Source: SIG78 sp045587205 (GTDB lineage: Bacteria; Verrucomicrobiota; Lentisphaeria; Victivallales; Victivallaceae). From it: a stretch of 16,413 bases of DNA. Within the stretch, counting starts at the first letter, position 1. Every line of letters begins with the position of its first letter. The DNA is taken from the NCBI GenBank assembly GCA_045587205.1, contig JAZNBV010000046.1, positions 1-16,413 on the forward strand, given 5' to 3'. The notes under the pieces were generated by a model, which saw only the letters and a program-made list of their open reading frames with translations, searched no databases and had not been told where the DNA came from. A program made the translations under genes and the position numbers. Positions 6,426 through 13,744 of this stretch are shown one piece after another.

Positions 6426-7217
6426 CTATTTATGCTGCTTTATCAATCTTGCCAGATGACTTTTGTCAAAAAAACCCCATTCTTCGGCGGCTTCCTTGAA
6501 TGTTGTTCCGTGATTAATGGCACTTATTGCTCCGTTTAGCCGGAAATTGCGTTCATAACGGGCAAAACTCAAGCCGAATTGTTTGCGGAAAAGTGCAGCA
6601 AAGTAACTCGGACTCAAATTACACTGTTCGGCGGCTTCCGATAAGCTCAAAACTTTGCCAGAAAGTTTTTGCAGCGCAGGCAGCAACCGCTGATAGCTGC
6701 ATTCAAGAACTACATTTTCATCTATTTCAGGCAAGGCAGCTATAAAAAATTTAAGCACGGTGTTCCACAGCATAAGCATATTGTTTTCCAGATCACTGCT
6801 GTACATTTGCTGTTTAATCTCCTCAATTATTGGCGGCAGAGCGGGATGGCTATTCAGATACTCAAAACGCTCCCACGGCGGCATTGTCAACAGATGATTC
6901 AGCCGATGGCGTCCAGTGTAGAAAAAATTCAAGAGGGTTTCTGTATCAATATTCAGCAGCAGCAGCTTGGTATCTTCCGAAGCGTAAATAGTCATATGGG
7001 GCTCCCAGGGAGAAATCAGGCAGATACTTTGACCGCAACTTTCAATCAAAGCATTACTGTGTTTACCAACGGATTTTCCGGAACAATAAATATTCAGATG
7101 CAAAGAACTGTGAACATCATACCGGTTGGAAGATCTGTGTGTTTTATAATCGATTTTCATATAAGAAAGCGGATGACTTGCACTCAGCTTCCAGTCAAAA
7201 AATCCAACATTTTTCAT
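6426..7217 (-). CDS. AraC-family transcriptional regulator
   Basis: This 263-aa protein has a cupin-like N-terminal sensing half (about 30-110, ending in a SPWEPHM segment like the usual PxxPH turn) and a C-terminal AraC DNA-binding half. The first helix-turn-helix is at about 191-215 (SLSEAAEQCNLSPSYFAALF), with the linking FRKQFGLSFARYERNFRLN, and the second at about 239-263 (FKEAAEEWGFFDKSHLARL). The protein stops at LIKQHK, lacking the family's usual G-x-[ST]-P-x-x-[YF]-R tail. It is divergent from the six-gene glycan operon at 7374, with 156 nt between the starts, the usual layout for a regulator activating its neighbour in response to a sugar. The ligand is unknown. The start at 7217 has a GGGA-type site (GATGGGAAAAA) just upstream. 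Two terminator-like structures follow the stop. Confidence 0.9.
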   Translation of the reverse strand: MKNVGFFDWKLSASHPLSYMKIDYKTHRSSNRYDVHSSLHLNIYCSGKSVGKHSNALIESCGQSICLISPWEPHMTIYASEDTKLLLLNIDTETLLNFFYTGRHRLNHLLTMPPWERFEYLNSHPALPPIIEEIKQQMYSSDLENNMLMLWNTVLKFFIAALPEIDENVVLECSYQRLLPALQKLSGKVLSLSEAAEQCNLSPSYFAALFRKQFGLSFARYERNFRLNGAISAINHGTTFKEAAEEWGFFDKSHLARLIKQHK

Positions 7218-7373
7218 TGATTTTTCCCATCAAAAGTCAGAATATCCAACAGATTTAGTGTAATATACCACACAATTTATTTGATTTCAAATATTTCCGG
7301 TAGTAATTTAACCGTAAAGTTGATAATTTAAGATCCCGAAAACTTTTTTCATCCCAACCAATGGAGGTAAAAA
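7218..7373. promoter_or_regulatory. Divergent promoter region between the AraC regulator and the glycan operon
   Basis: This 156-nt AT-rich gap must hold promoters for both directions. It contains a CAACAG motif at 7247-7252 like those upstream of the first operon, a TAATAT segment at 7261-7266 that could be a -10 element, and a 16-bp palindrome described separately. A strong GGAGG site stands before the ATG at 7374. No -35/-10 pair could be fixed with confidence by eye. Confidence 0.45.
7278..7293. promoter_or_regulatory. 16-bp palindrome, candidate operator
   Basis: TATTTGA and TCAAATA flank a TT centre (TATTTGATTTCAAATA), giving seven exactly paired bases on each side. It sits about 80 nt before the prepilin start and 60 nt before the regulator start. 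AraC proteins more often bind direct repeats, so the palindrome may serve another factor or be AT-rich chance. Confidence 0.3.
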
Positions 7374-8075
7374 ATGAAAAAATCAATGAGAAACCATTCA
7401 TTCCGATGCGCCGGAATGAAGTACGTGTGCTTCACGTTGATCGAACTTCTGGTAGTGATCGCGATCATCGCCATCCTGGCGGCAATGCTGCTGCCGGCAC
7501 TTTCAGCAGCCCGGGAGCGGGCACGGGATGCCAACTGCCGCAATCAAATGAAGACAATCGGGCTTGCCAATATCATGTACGCCAACGAGAATAAAGAATA
7601 TATAACTGTAGCCTATATGCCGATCAATGGAGTAACCGGCATTAAAGCGTGCTGGTTTGCTCATTTGAGTCATTATGCTTACCACGGAAAAATCGGGGAA
7701 CTCGGCCCTTATAATCTGGAATACCCCAAATCCTTTTCCTGCCCCAGTGCTGATGTACCGTATTCACCAACTGTCAGCAACTGGTACACCAATTATGCGT
7801 TAAACCGCTATCTTTATGACCCGGAAGATACCAATAACCTTTATGCTTATCATCCGACATTAGGGGATATACCTGATGTAAGCAGCACATTCCTTGCCGG
7901 GCATAATAAAAATACCACTAACATAGTCATTAAACAAGGCAATCAGCAATTCTATCCGCATAACAAGCAGAGTAATATGGTGTTTTTGGATGGGCACGTT
8001 GAATCCCGTGATCAACAGTCTATGATGATCGAAAGCGGCAAAAAACCTGTTATCTGGTTTCCCAAAGGCGAATAA
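7374..8075 (+). CDS. Prepilin-like protein with N-terminal methylation/cleavage segment and H-X9-DG motif
   Basis: This 233-aa protein is the first gene of the glycan operon. A basic leader (about 19 residues) is followed by FTLIELLVV and a hydrophobic helix ending MLLPALSAARERAR. Cleavage would fall before Phe20, with Glu24 as the conserved +5 residue; the residue before the cut is Cys19 rather than Gly or Ala, which is unusual. Mature Cys36 (ANC-NQ) and an FSCP motif match the prepilin at the left edge. His196 to Asp206-Gly207 (HNKQSNMVFLDG) form an exact H-X9-DG. The protein should be exported and assembled, or anchored, by a type IV pilus or type II secretion-like system encoded elsewhere. 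GGAGG lies seven bases before the ATG. Its placement at the head of a degradative operon, divergent from the regulator, suggests co-expression with glycan enzymes; a glycan-binding or surface-structure role is inference. Confidence 0.9.
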   Translation: MKKSMRNHSFRCAGMKYVCFTLIELLVVIAIIAILAAMLLPALSAARERARDANCRNQMKTIGLANIMYANENKEYITVAYMPINGVTGIKACWFAHLSHYAYHGKIGELGPYNLEYPKSFSCPSADVPYSPTVSNWYTNYALNRYLYDPEDTNNLYAYHPTLGDIPDVSSTFLAGHNKNTTNIVIKQGNQQFYPHNKQSNMVFLDGHVESRDQQSMMIESGKKPVIWFPKGE

Positions 8076-8081
8076 GCTGAC

Positions 8082-9167
8082 ATGAAAAATTGTAGTTTTG
8101 AGATGCCGCCGGCGTATTCTCCTGCGGTATTGGGCGATGTGTGCCAATTGTGTGGTATTACCAACCAATATCCAGTGCTTGCCCGGACTGCTGAAACAAT
8201 ATCCAACGATGCGGTTCTTGCTGAATATGCCTGCAAGTTGTACAAAGAATTCACTACCGGAGTCAACTCTTTCAGCAAACATCTTGTACCGGTGGACAAG
8301 TTGGGTGATGCGGCAAATCAGATTTTTTTTCTGACAGTGCTTTCGGCAATTCCGACTGCGCTGAAACGTTACCGTTCGCAAGAGACTCCGGAAGATATTA
8401 TTGCAGCAACACTGAACTTTTCCGGAATTGCAAACTCCAATGGCGATACGGCAAATACGATCAAGTTCCACCCCTGTCAGGTGGGATATTGCCGCAGCTA
8501 TTACAAAGCTGAAATCTATCAGCTTGGCAGATTTCACTTTAAGCTGCACAAAGATAAACGCGATTTACCGGCTGTGGTGATCAACCGCAAAAATCCTTCG
8601 CAGAAAGTTCTGCTGGCGGCTGATCAGACTTTTTGCGATGACCGCGGATTTGTGGATAACGAAAAACCAACCTGGCTTACCCGGGCATCTTTAAGCGAAA
8701 AATCAATTTCTGGCAATATCATCAATGCCGATGGCACTGCCGGTAAAGAGTGCGCAGAATTTTCATCTGACGAATGGTCGTGGCAGTATGGAGCCAGAAC
8801 CGTTATTGATATGCACATACCGGCAGGAGGCGGAATGAAACCTGAAATCGGCCGGGAATCACTGAAAAAAGCATTTCGGTTTTTCAGCAGCAAAGCACAG
8901 GTCATTTATTGCAATTCGTGGATACTTAATCCGGATCTGCAAGGTTTGGCGGGTACGGATAATATGACAGCTTTAATGAAAATGGGGCATCTCTTTCCGG
9001 TAAGATCCGGCGATAAAGAGGGAATGTTCTTTCTGTTCGGTTATGAAAGCGATGATTTTGATTCGCTGCCGCAAGAAACCACCCTGCAGCGCAGTGCAGT
9101 AGAGTTTATGAAAAAGGGCGGCAAGCTGCGTGCCGGTGGAATATTCTTTTTTGATGATGAAATTTAA
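8082..9167 (+). CDS. Two-domain acyltransferase-like protein (N-acyltransferase N-domain plus GNAT-like C-domain)
   Basis: This 361-aa protein resembles the bacterial 'acyltransferase domain-containing' family made of a helical N-terminal domain (about 1-120) and a GNAT-like C-terminal domain. Recognisable C-terminal features are the strand VIDMHIPAGGGM with PEIGRESLKKA (about 245-265), the CNSWILNPDL segment, the MFFLFGYES strand, and the closing LPQETTLQRSAVEFMKKGGK with a G-rich end. The family match is from memory of these motifs; acceptor and acyl donor are unknown. There is no signal peptide. The gene begins six bases after the prepilin stop with only a weak ribosome site inside the preceding gene, so translational coupling is likely. 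A second in-frame ATG at 8103 is possible. With an SGNH esterase and a lyase-like protein downstream, modification of an acylated sugar is a reasonable guess but not shown. Confidence 0.7.
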   Translation: MKNCSFEMPPAYSPAVLGDVCQLCGITNQYPVLARTAETISNDAVLAEYACKLYKEFTTGVNSFSKHLVPVDKLGDAANQIFFLTVLSAIPTALKRYRSQETPEDIIAATLNFSGIANSNGDTANTIKFHPCQVGYCRSYYKAEIYQLGRFHFKLHKDKRDLPAVVINRKNPSQKVLLAADQTFCDDRGFVDNEKPTWLTRASLSEKSISGNIINADGTAGKECAEFSSDEWSWQYGARTVIDMHIPAGGGMKPEIGRESLKKAFRFFSSKAQVIYCNSWILNPDLQGLAGTDNMTALMKMGHLFPVRSGDKEGMFFLFGYESDDFDSLPQETTLQRSAVEFMKKGGKLRAGGIFFFDDEI

Positions 9168-9185
9168 TATATCAGGAGTATAAAA

Positions 9186-10241
9186 ATGATTTTTCCGCTT
9201 GCCCCGGAACGCATTATGCGAATGCCGGTCAAAACTGTAGTTCACGCGCTTTCATCGTGGAATCCCGGTTCAGCCAATGAGTTTTATTCAGAAGCCGATT
9301 ACTGGTGGAAAAATCCACAAGATCCGCAGGGTGCCTATATCTGCCGGGATGGAATGAGCAATCCTGAATGCTTCAACCGCCACCGTAAACTGGTTTTGCG
9401 GATGAGTTGTCAGATTGCCGGTTTGACTTCGGCATATCTTGAAGATAATAAAACGCAATATCTGCAAACTGTAAACCATATATTGCACGCGTGGTTTATT
9501 GATTCGGATACAGCGATGCGGCCCCATTTGAATTATGCACAGGCGATCCGCAAAAAAGTATCCGGTCGCTGTTTCGGGGTAATTGATACCATCCACTTGG
9601 CGGAAACGGCTTTAAGCATAAAAAAGCTGGCAGATGTTTTACCGGAGCATACAGTACAGCAGTGCAAAAAATGGTTTGCTGATTTTCTTGACTGGTTATG
9701 TATCAGCAAGTTGGGCAGCACCGAACGCAGCACAACTAATAATCATTCGGTTTGCTGGTATATGCAAGCGGCAGCATACGCCAGTTTGACCGGCAATGAA
9801 AAACTGCTGGCAGAGTTCCGGAACGATTTCAAAAATATATTGTTGCAGCAGATCGCACCTGACGGCTCCTGCCCGCTGGAGTTGGCACGCACCAAGCCGT
9901 ACGGATATTCGCTGTTTGTGCTGGAGGCTTTTGCCGGTGTAGCGGCGATATTGACCACAAAAGATGAAAATTACTTTACAGTTACCGGCAAATCCGGTCA
10001 GAGCGTGGCAAAAGCTATGGAGTTTATAACGCCGTTCATTGCCGACAAAGGCTCGTGGCAGCTGCCGCCGGATGTACTTTACGATAAATACTGGCCGTGC
10101 CGGCAGTCTGCACTCTATTTAAGTGCACACTATTTGCAGAAAAATGACTATAAAGTGTTGTACGATAAATTGTCCGCACCGGTAGCGGTTTTCGAAGTAT
10201 TACGGAATTTTCCGATCCGCCACCCGCAACTATGGATATAA
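9186..10241 (+). CDS. Alginate-lyase-family protein (PF05426 / PL5-like), cytoplasmic
   Basis: This 351-aa protein follows the PF05426 pattern throughout: YWWKNPQDPQGAYICRDG-NPE near residues 38-60, HAWFID...RPHLNYAQAI (about 100-120), GVIDT (about 135), NNHSVCWY (185-192), DGSCPLELARTKPYGYS (226-242) and a D-x-S-G-QS segment near 275. In PL5 enzymes a histidine in the NNH motif and a later tyrosine act in beta-elimination of uronate polymers; His187 and Tyr239 or Tyr241 are the equivalents here, with Arg235 nearby. No signal peptide is visible (MIFPLAPER...), so it would act on imported oligosaccharides, unlike many secreted members. An AGGAG site precedes the ATG by seven bases. The exact substrate (alginate, glucuronan, or another uronate-containing glycan) is not determined. 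Confidence 0.85.
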   Translation: MIFPLAPERIMRMPVKTVVHALSSWNPGSANEFYSEADYWWKNPQDPQGAYICRDGMSNPECFNRHRKLVLRMSCQIAGLTSAYLEDNKTQYLQTVNHILHAWFIDSDTAMRPHLNYAQAIRKKVSGRCFGVIDTIHLAETALSIKKLADVLPEHTVQQCKKWFADFLDWLCISKLGSTERSTTNNHSVCWYMQAAAYASLTGNEKLLAEFRNDFKNILLQQIAPDGSCPLELARTKPYGYSLFVLEAFAGVAAILTTKDENYFTVTGKSGQSVAKAMEFITPFIADKGSWQLPPDVLYDKYWPCRQSALYLSAHYLQKNDYKVLYDKLSAPVAVFEVLRNFPIRHPQLWI

Positions 10242-10253
10242 TGAGGTGTTTTT

Positions 10254-10850
10254 ATGAAAATTGTTGCATTTGGTGATTCGATCACCGAAGGTCGTACCGG
10301 GGTTGAACCGGAAGATAACTGGCTTTTGAAACTTGATCACTTGCTGGAACACAAACACGTTTTGATCAATGCCGGTCACGGCGGCAATTCCGCCCGCGAA
10401 GCAATGATGCGTTATGAAAAAGATGTGTTATCACACGATCCGGATCTGGTTTTACTGGAATTCGGCGGCAATAATCACGATCCGCGTCCGGAGCGGGCGC
10501 ACCGAAAAGTAGATGATGCTGAATTTATAAGTCTGCTTGAAAAATTCAAAGCCGGTTTGCCGGAAAAGTGTAAAGTTGTGGTGATAACTTTTCCACCGAT
10601 CATTGATGAACAACATATTTTTTATACTATGGTTCCCGGTGGAAAACTGGATGATCAACTGCAGAGTCAGCGGCAGATCGTCCGCGAGTTTGCGGAACGC
10701 AACAATTATCCGCTGCTGGATTTGTATAAACTTATTTACCCCAACCGTTACGAACTTGTTTTACCGGACGGGGTGCATTTGAGCCCGGCCGGACACACTT
10801 TTTTTGCCGAACAAATGGCAAAACTTTTGCAGAAATATAATTTAGTTTGA
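10254..10850 (+). CDS. SGNH/GDSL-type esterase
   Basis: This 198-aa protein is a compact SGNH hydrolase. Block I is FGDSITEG with nucleophile Ser9; block II is GHGGNS with Gly44; block III is GGNNHD with Asn73, in which the usual Asp after Asn is replaced by Asn74; block V is DGVHLSPAGH with Asp172 and His175 completing the triad. No signal peptide is present, so it is cytoplasmic. Such enzymes deacylate lipids, sugars and polysaccharides; next to a lyase-like protein and a glycosidase, removal of acetyl or other acyl groups from sugar oligomers is the likely role. It starts 12 nt after the preceding stop, with a GAGG site before the ATG. Confidence 0.88.
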   Translation: MKIVAFGDSITEGRTGVEPEDNWLLKLDHLLEHKHVLINAGHGGNSAREAMMRYEKDVLSHDPDLVLLEFGGNNHDPRPERAHRKVDDAEFISLLEKFKAGLPEKCKVVVITFPPIIDEQHIFYTMVPGGKLDDQLQSQRQIVREFAERNNYPLLDLYKLIYPNRYELVLPDGVHLSPAGHTFFAEQMAKLLQKYNLV

Positions 10851-10877
10851 ATATAATATATAACGAAAGGATCAACT

Positions 10878-13733
10878 ATGAAAAAGTTTTTTGCGGTATT
10901 GCTGACCGTAGCATCGCTTCCTGTAATATGGGCAGCCGAACTGCCGGAACAGATGGTTCTGGTCAAAGATAACAAAGCAAAATTCCGCGTAGTCATACCC
11001 GCCGGGAAGCCGTCGCGGGTGATGCAAGTGGCAATTGATGCGATTACCAAACTTACCCATCAGAGCACAGATGCGTATGTAACAGTAGTCCCGGAAAATA
11101 AACTTGCCTCTGCTCCGCAGGATATGATAAATATCCATATAGGGTTGACTGAATTTGTCAAAAAGCTCAATCTGGATTTTCCGCGTCCGGCAGGTTTTAT
11201 GATCCACTTTGCCGATGCAAAAAACATTGTCTGTGCCGGTTATCCTGTGGTGAACAGTGATCTCTTCCACGTTGATGCGGCAAGCCATTTTATGGAACAC
11301 TTTATGGGGGCAAGATTTCTGATGCCCGGCGAATTGGGTACTCATGTGCCCCAACTGACTGATTGGATCATCAAGCCGGAAAATCTCCGCGTAGTACCCG
11401 ATATCTGGGTACGCAGTTGGAGCGGCACGCACGGTCAGGCTTTCGGCAGCCGCGAGCGGCACCAGCAGGCGGCTGCGTTCAACTGGGCTTTGAGTACCCA
11501 TTGCTCTGCCGCAGCTGTTTTCAGATATAACCACAATGTCGGAAACTTGCTTGATCCGGAGAAATACGCCAAAACCAATCCGGAATTTTTTCCGCTCATT
11601 GACGGTAAACGCCGGATTCCGCCCAAATTGAAATTGCGTGACTGGCGGCTCCGCAACTGGGAACCCTGTTATACCGCTGACGGTATTGCCGAAGAAACGG
11701 CAAAAAATCTGATTGAATATTTTGATAAAAATCCCTATTCGTTAAGCCAGAGTCTGTCAGTCAACGATTCCGGAGAAATCTGCCAGTGCGATAAATGCAA
11801 AGCCAAAAACAGCCAAATGTCCCCCGGTGTAGAGTCCCAGAGCTATTATGAATGGGTGGCAAAAACAGTCAATATCGTCAATAAAAAATATCCCGACCGC
11901 CTCTATGGACTGCTCAACTACTGGGTGACGCGGGAAATGCCCGAAAATGTCAAACTGCCGCAGAATGTAATTCCCATTGTCTGCGAAGACCTCAAATTCT
12001 ATGTTGACCCCAAGCTGGATAAAATACTTGAAGAACGTCTGAAAAAGTGGGATAAACTCGTTTCCTCCATCGGCTGGTGGGATTACAGCTTTGAAGGTGC
12101 ATATATGGTTCCGTATTACAATGCTCCTTATATGGCGAAAAAGCTCCGTCATCTTTATAAAAATCACAATTTGCGTGTTTACACCGATGAATTGCACCCC
12201 GGCAGACATTGGAAAGGCGGCCCGCAGGTTTATATGATCCAGAAATTGTGCTGGAACATTGATCTCGATGAAGAAGCCTTGATCACTGAATGGCTGGAAC
12301 TTATGGTGGGCAAAGAAGCCGCAGTGCCGTTCCGCAAATACTTTGAGGTGTGGGCAAATTTCTGGACCAACAAAGTACCCAAAACTCCGTGGTTTCAGGA
12401 TCGTGCGGCAATTCCGGCACCCTTCCTGCAGCGTAAAGATGCCAGCTATCTGGATGCTTTGGAGTACGAAGATATTACCCGATCCATCGAGTATCTTGAC
12501 CAGACTCTGGCTGCCGCGCCGGAAGGTATCCACAAACAGCGTGCTGAATTTTTCCGCAACTACTTTGTTGATGCCGCCAGCCGTTATCTGCTGCCCTATA
12601 TAAATATGCGCAAACTTTCTGAAAGCGGCAAAAATGCCCCCGGCAAAACGGTTTGTGAATATACTTTTGACCAGACCTATAAACCTTGGGTTCCGTGGCA
12701 GCTTGCCCGCCATACAGCCAAACTTACACTTGACCGCACCGTGGGTCGGAGCAAAGCCGGCGCGCTCAAACTCGACCGCGACCGCTCATTGAATACCGGA
12801 ATGGTATTTTTCCGCCGCCCGTTGGATTTTAAACTTGAAGCCGGCAAAAATTACCGTATTTCGGTTTGGACAAAAGGCAAAAATCTGCTCAAAGGTTCAA
12901 CTGCCAGAATAATGGTTACGTTCCCGCTCAAAACCGGTGGTGCTTTGGGTACTGAACCGCTTGGTTCCGGTAGAGTCAACTATGCTCAATATATCGGCAT
13001 TGAAAAGCTTGGCGATGAAAAGTGGCACAAACTTGAAGTCTATGTGGCGGTTCCAGCCAAGGCCTGGGATAAAGATGTTATCGGGGTTGATTGCCAGCTT
13101 GAAGCAACCAGTAAAGAGATGGGCGGCGCAGTCTGGTTCGACGATTTTAAAGTCGAAGAAATCACCGTTGACAATACTCAACGCTATCCGGAAATCACCG
13201 CTGAAGTCACCGCCGGTGATGATGCACAAATTTGGAAGGATCCGGAAACTGGTGAAACACTCGGTCAGGAACTGGTTGCTGATGGCGATATGGAGCAAGC
13301 TGATTGCGGCAAATGGTTCAACAGTTACACCCCTAAAGTCAAAGCCAAAACCACAGCTGCTGCTCACAGCGGCAAACAATCAATGCATCTGGTAAGCGAT
13401 TCTGCCGGTGACGGTATTATGCAGATTATGCGTCCAACCGCCCGCAAAGAACTTTTTATGGTGCCGTTCAAAGCTATGAAAAAAGGTGCGGAGTACCGCG
13501 TACAGTTGTGGATAAAATACACTGATTGCAAAAACTTCAAAGATATCCGTCTGCCGGGTACCGGTTTGAAAGCTCTTTTGAAAAATCCGGACAACAACTG
13601 GCACAAGCACACATTCCGCGTAACTTGCACAAAACCGGAAAGTATCGATTATTTTTCAATAGCATATGGTGACAACAAGCCCGGTGAATGTTTTATTGAC
13701 GATGTATCCATTCGGGAAATTCTCAAAAAGTGA
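10878..13733 (+). CDS. Secreted DUF4838-domain protein with C-terminal carbohydrate-binding-like domains
   Basis: This 951-aa protein starts with a signal peptide (KK, then a hydrophobic stretch, cut near residues 19-20 at WAAEL). Residues of about 22-170 look like the alpha-glucuronidase-type N-terminal alpha/beta domain seen in front of DUF4838, including FMGARFLMPGELGTHVP. The DUF4838 core spans about 180-450 with NPEFFPLIDGKRR, SLSVNDSGEICQCDKC (Cys302, Cys304, Cys307), the GWWDYSFEG segment and YTDELHPGRHWKGGP. Two beta-rich regions follow, about 590-755 and 795-951, each starting with a motif typical of CBM4/9-like or galactose-binding folds (the second LVADGDMEQ...W). The family is usually a putative glycosidase of unknown specificity in polysaccharide loci. 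It is the only protein in the window besides the prepilins with an export signal. An AAAGGA site lies 10 nt before the ATG. Confidence 0.85.
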   Translation: MKKFFAVLLTVASLPVIWAAELPEQMVLVKDNKAKFRVVIPAGKPSRVMQVAIDAITKLTHQSTDAYVTVVPENKLASAPQDMINIHIGLTEFVKKLNLDFPRPAGFMIHFADAKNIVCAGYPVVNSDLFHVDAASHFMEHFMGARFLMPGELGTHVPQLTDWIIKPENLRVVPDIWVRSWSGTHGQAFGSRERHQQAAAFNWALSTHCSAAAVFRYNHNVGNLLDPEKYAKTNPEFFPLIDGKRRIPPKLKLRDWRLRNWEPCYTADGIAEETAKNLIEYFDKNPYSLSQSLSVNDSGEICQCDKCKAKNSQMSPGVESQSYYEWVAKTVNIVNKKYPDRLYGLLNYWVTREMPENVKLPQNVIPIVCEDLKFYVDPKLDKILEERLKKWDKLVSSIGWWDYSFEGAYMVPYYNAPYMAKKLRHLYKNHNLRVYTDELHPGRHWKGGPQVYMIQKLCWNIDLDEEALITEWLELMVGKEAAVPFRKYFEVWANFWTNKVPKTPWFQDRAAIPAPFLQRKDASYLDALEYEDITRSIEYLDQTLAAAPEGIHKQRAEFFRNYFVDAASRYLLPYINMRKLSESGKNAPGKTVCEYTFDQTYKPWVPWQLARHTAKLTLDRTVGRSKAGALKLDRDRSLNTGMVFFRRPLDFKLEAGKNYRISVWTKGKNLLKGSTARIMVTFPLKTGGALGTEPLGSGRVNYAQYIGIEKLGDEKWHKLEVYVAVPAKAWDKDVIGVDCQLEATSKEMGGAVWFDDFKVEEITVDNTQRYPEITAEVTAGDDAQIWKDPETGETLGQELVADGDMEQADCGKWFNSYTPKVKAKTTAAAHSGKQSMHLVSDSAGDGIMQIMRPTARKELFMVPFKAMKKGAEYRVQLWIKYTDCKNFKDIRLPGTGLKALLKNPDNNWHKHTFRVTCTKPESIDYFSIAYGDNKPGECFIDDVSIREILKK

Positions 13734-13744
13734 GTTGATTTTTT

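Noticed and set aside
6113..6499. 128-codon + strand open frame in the convergent region
   Set aside because: Starts at TTG without a ribosome site, crosses the terminator hairpin and the structured element, and overlaps the end of the AraC-family gene.
11757..12713. 318-codon minus-strand open frame inside the DUF4838 gene
   Set aside because: Shadow frame arising from codon bias of the DUF4838 gene; its translation is not recognisable.
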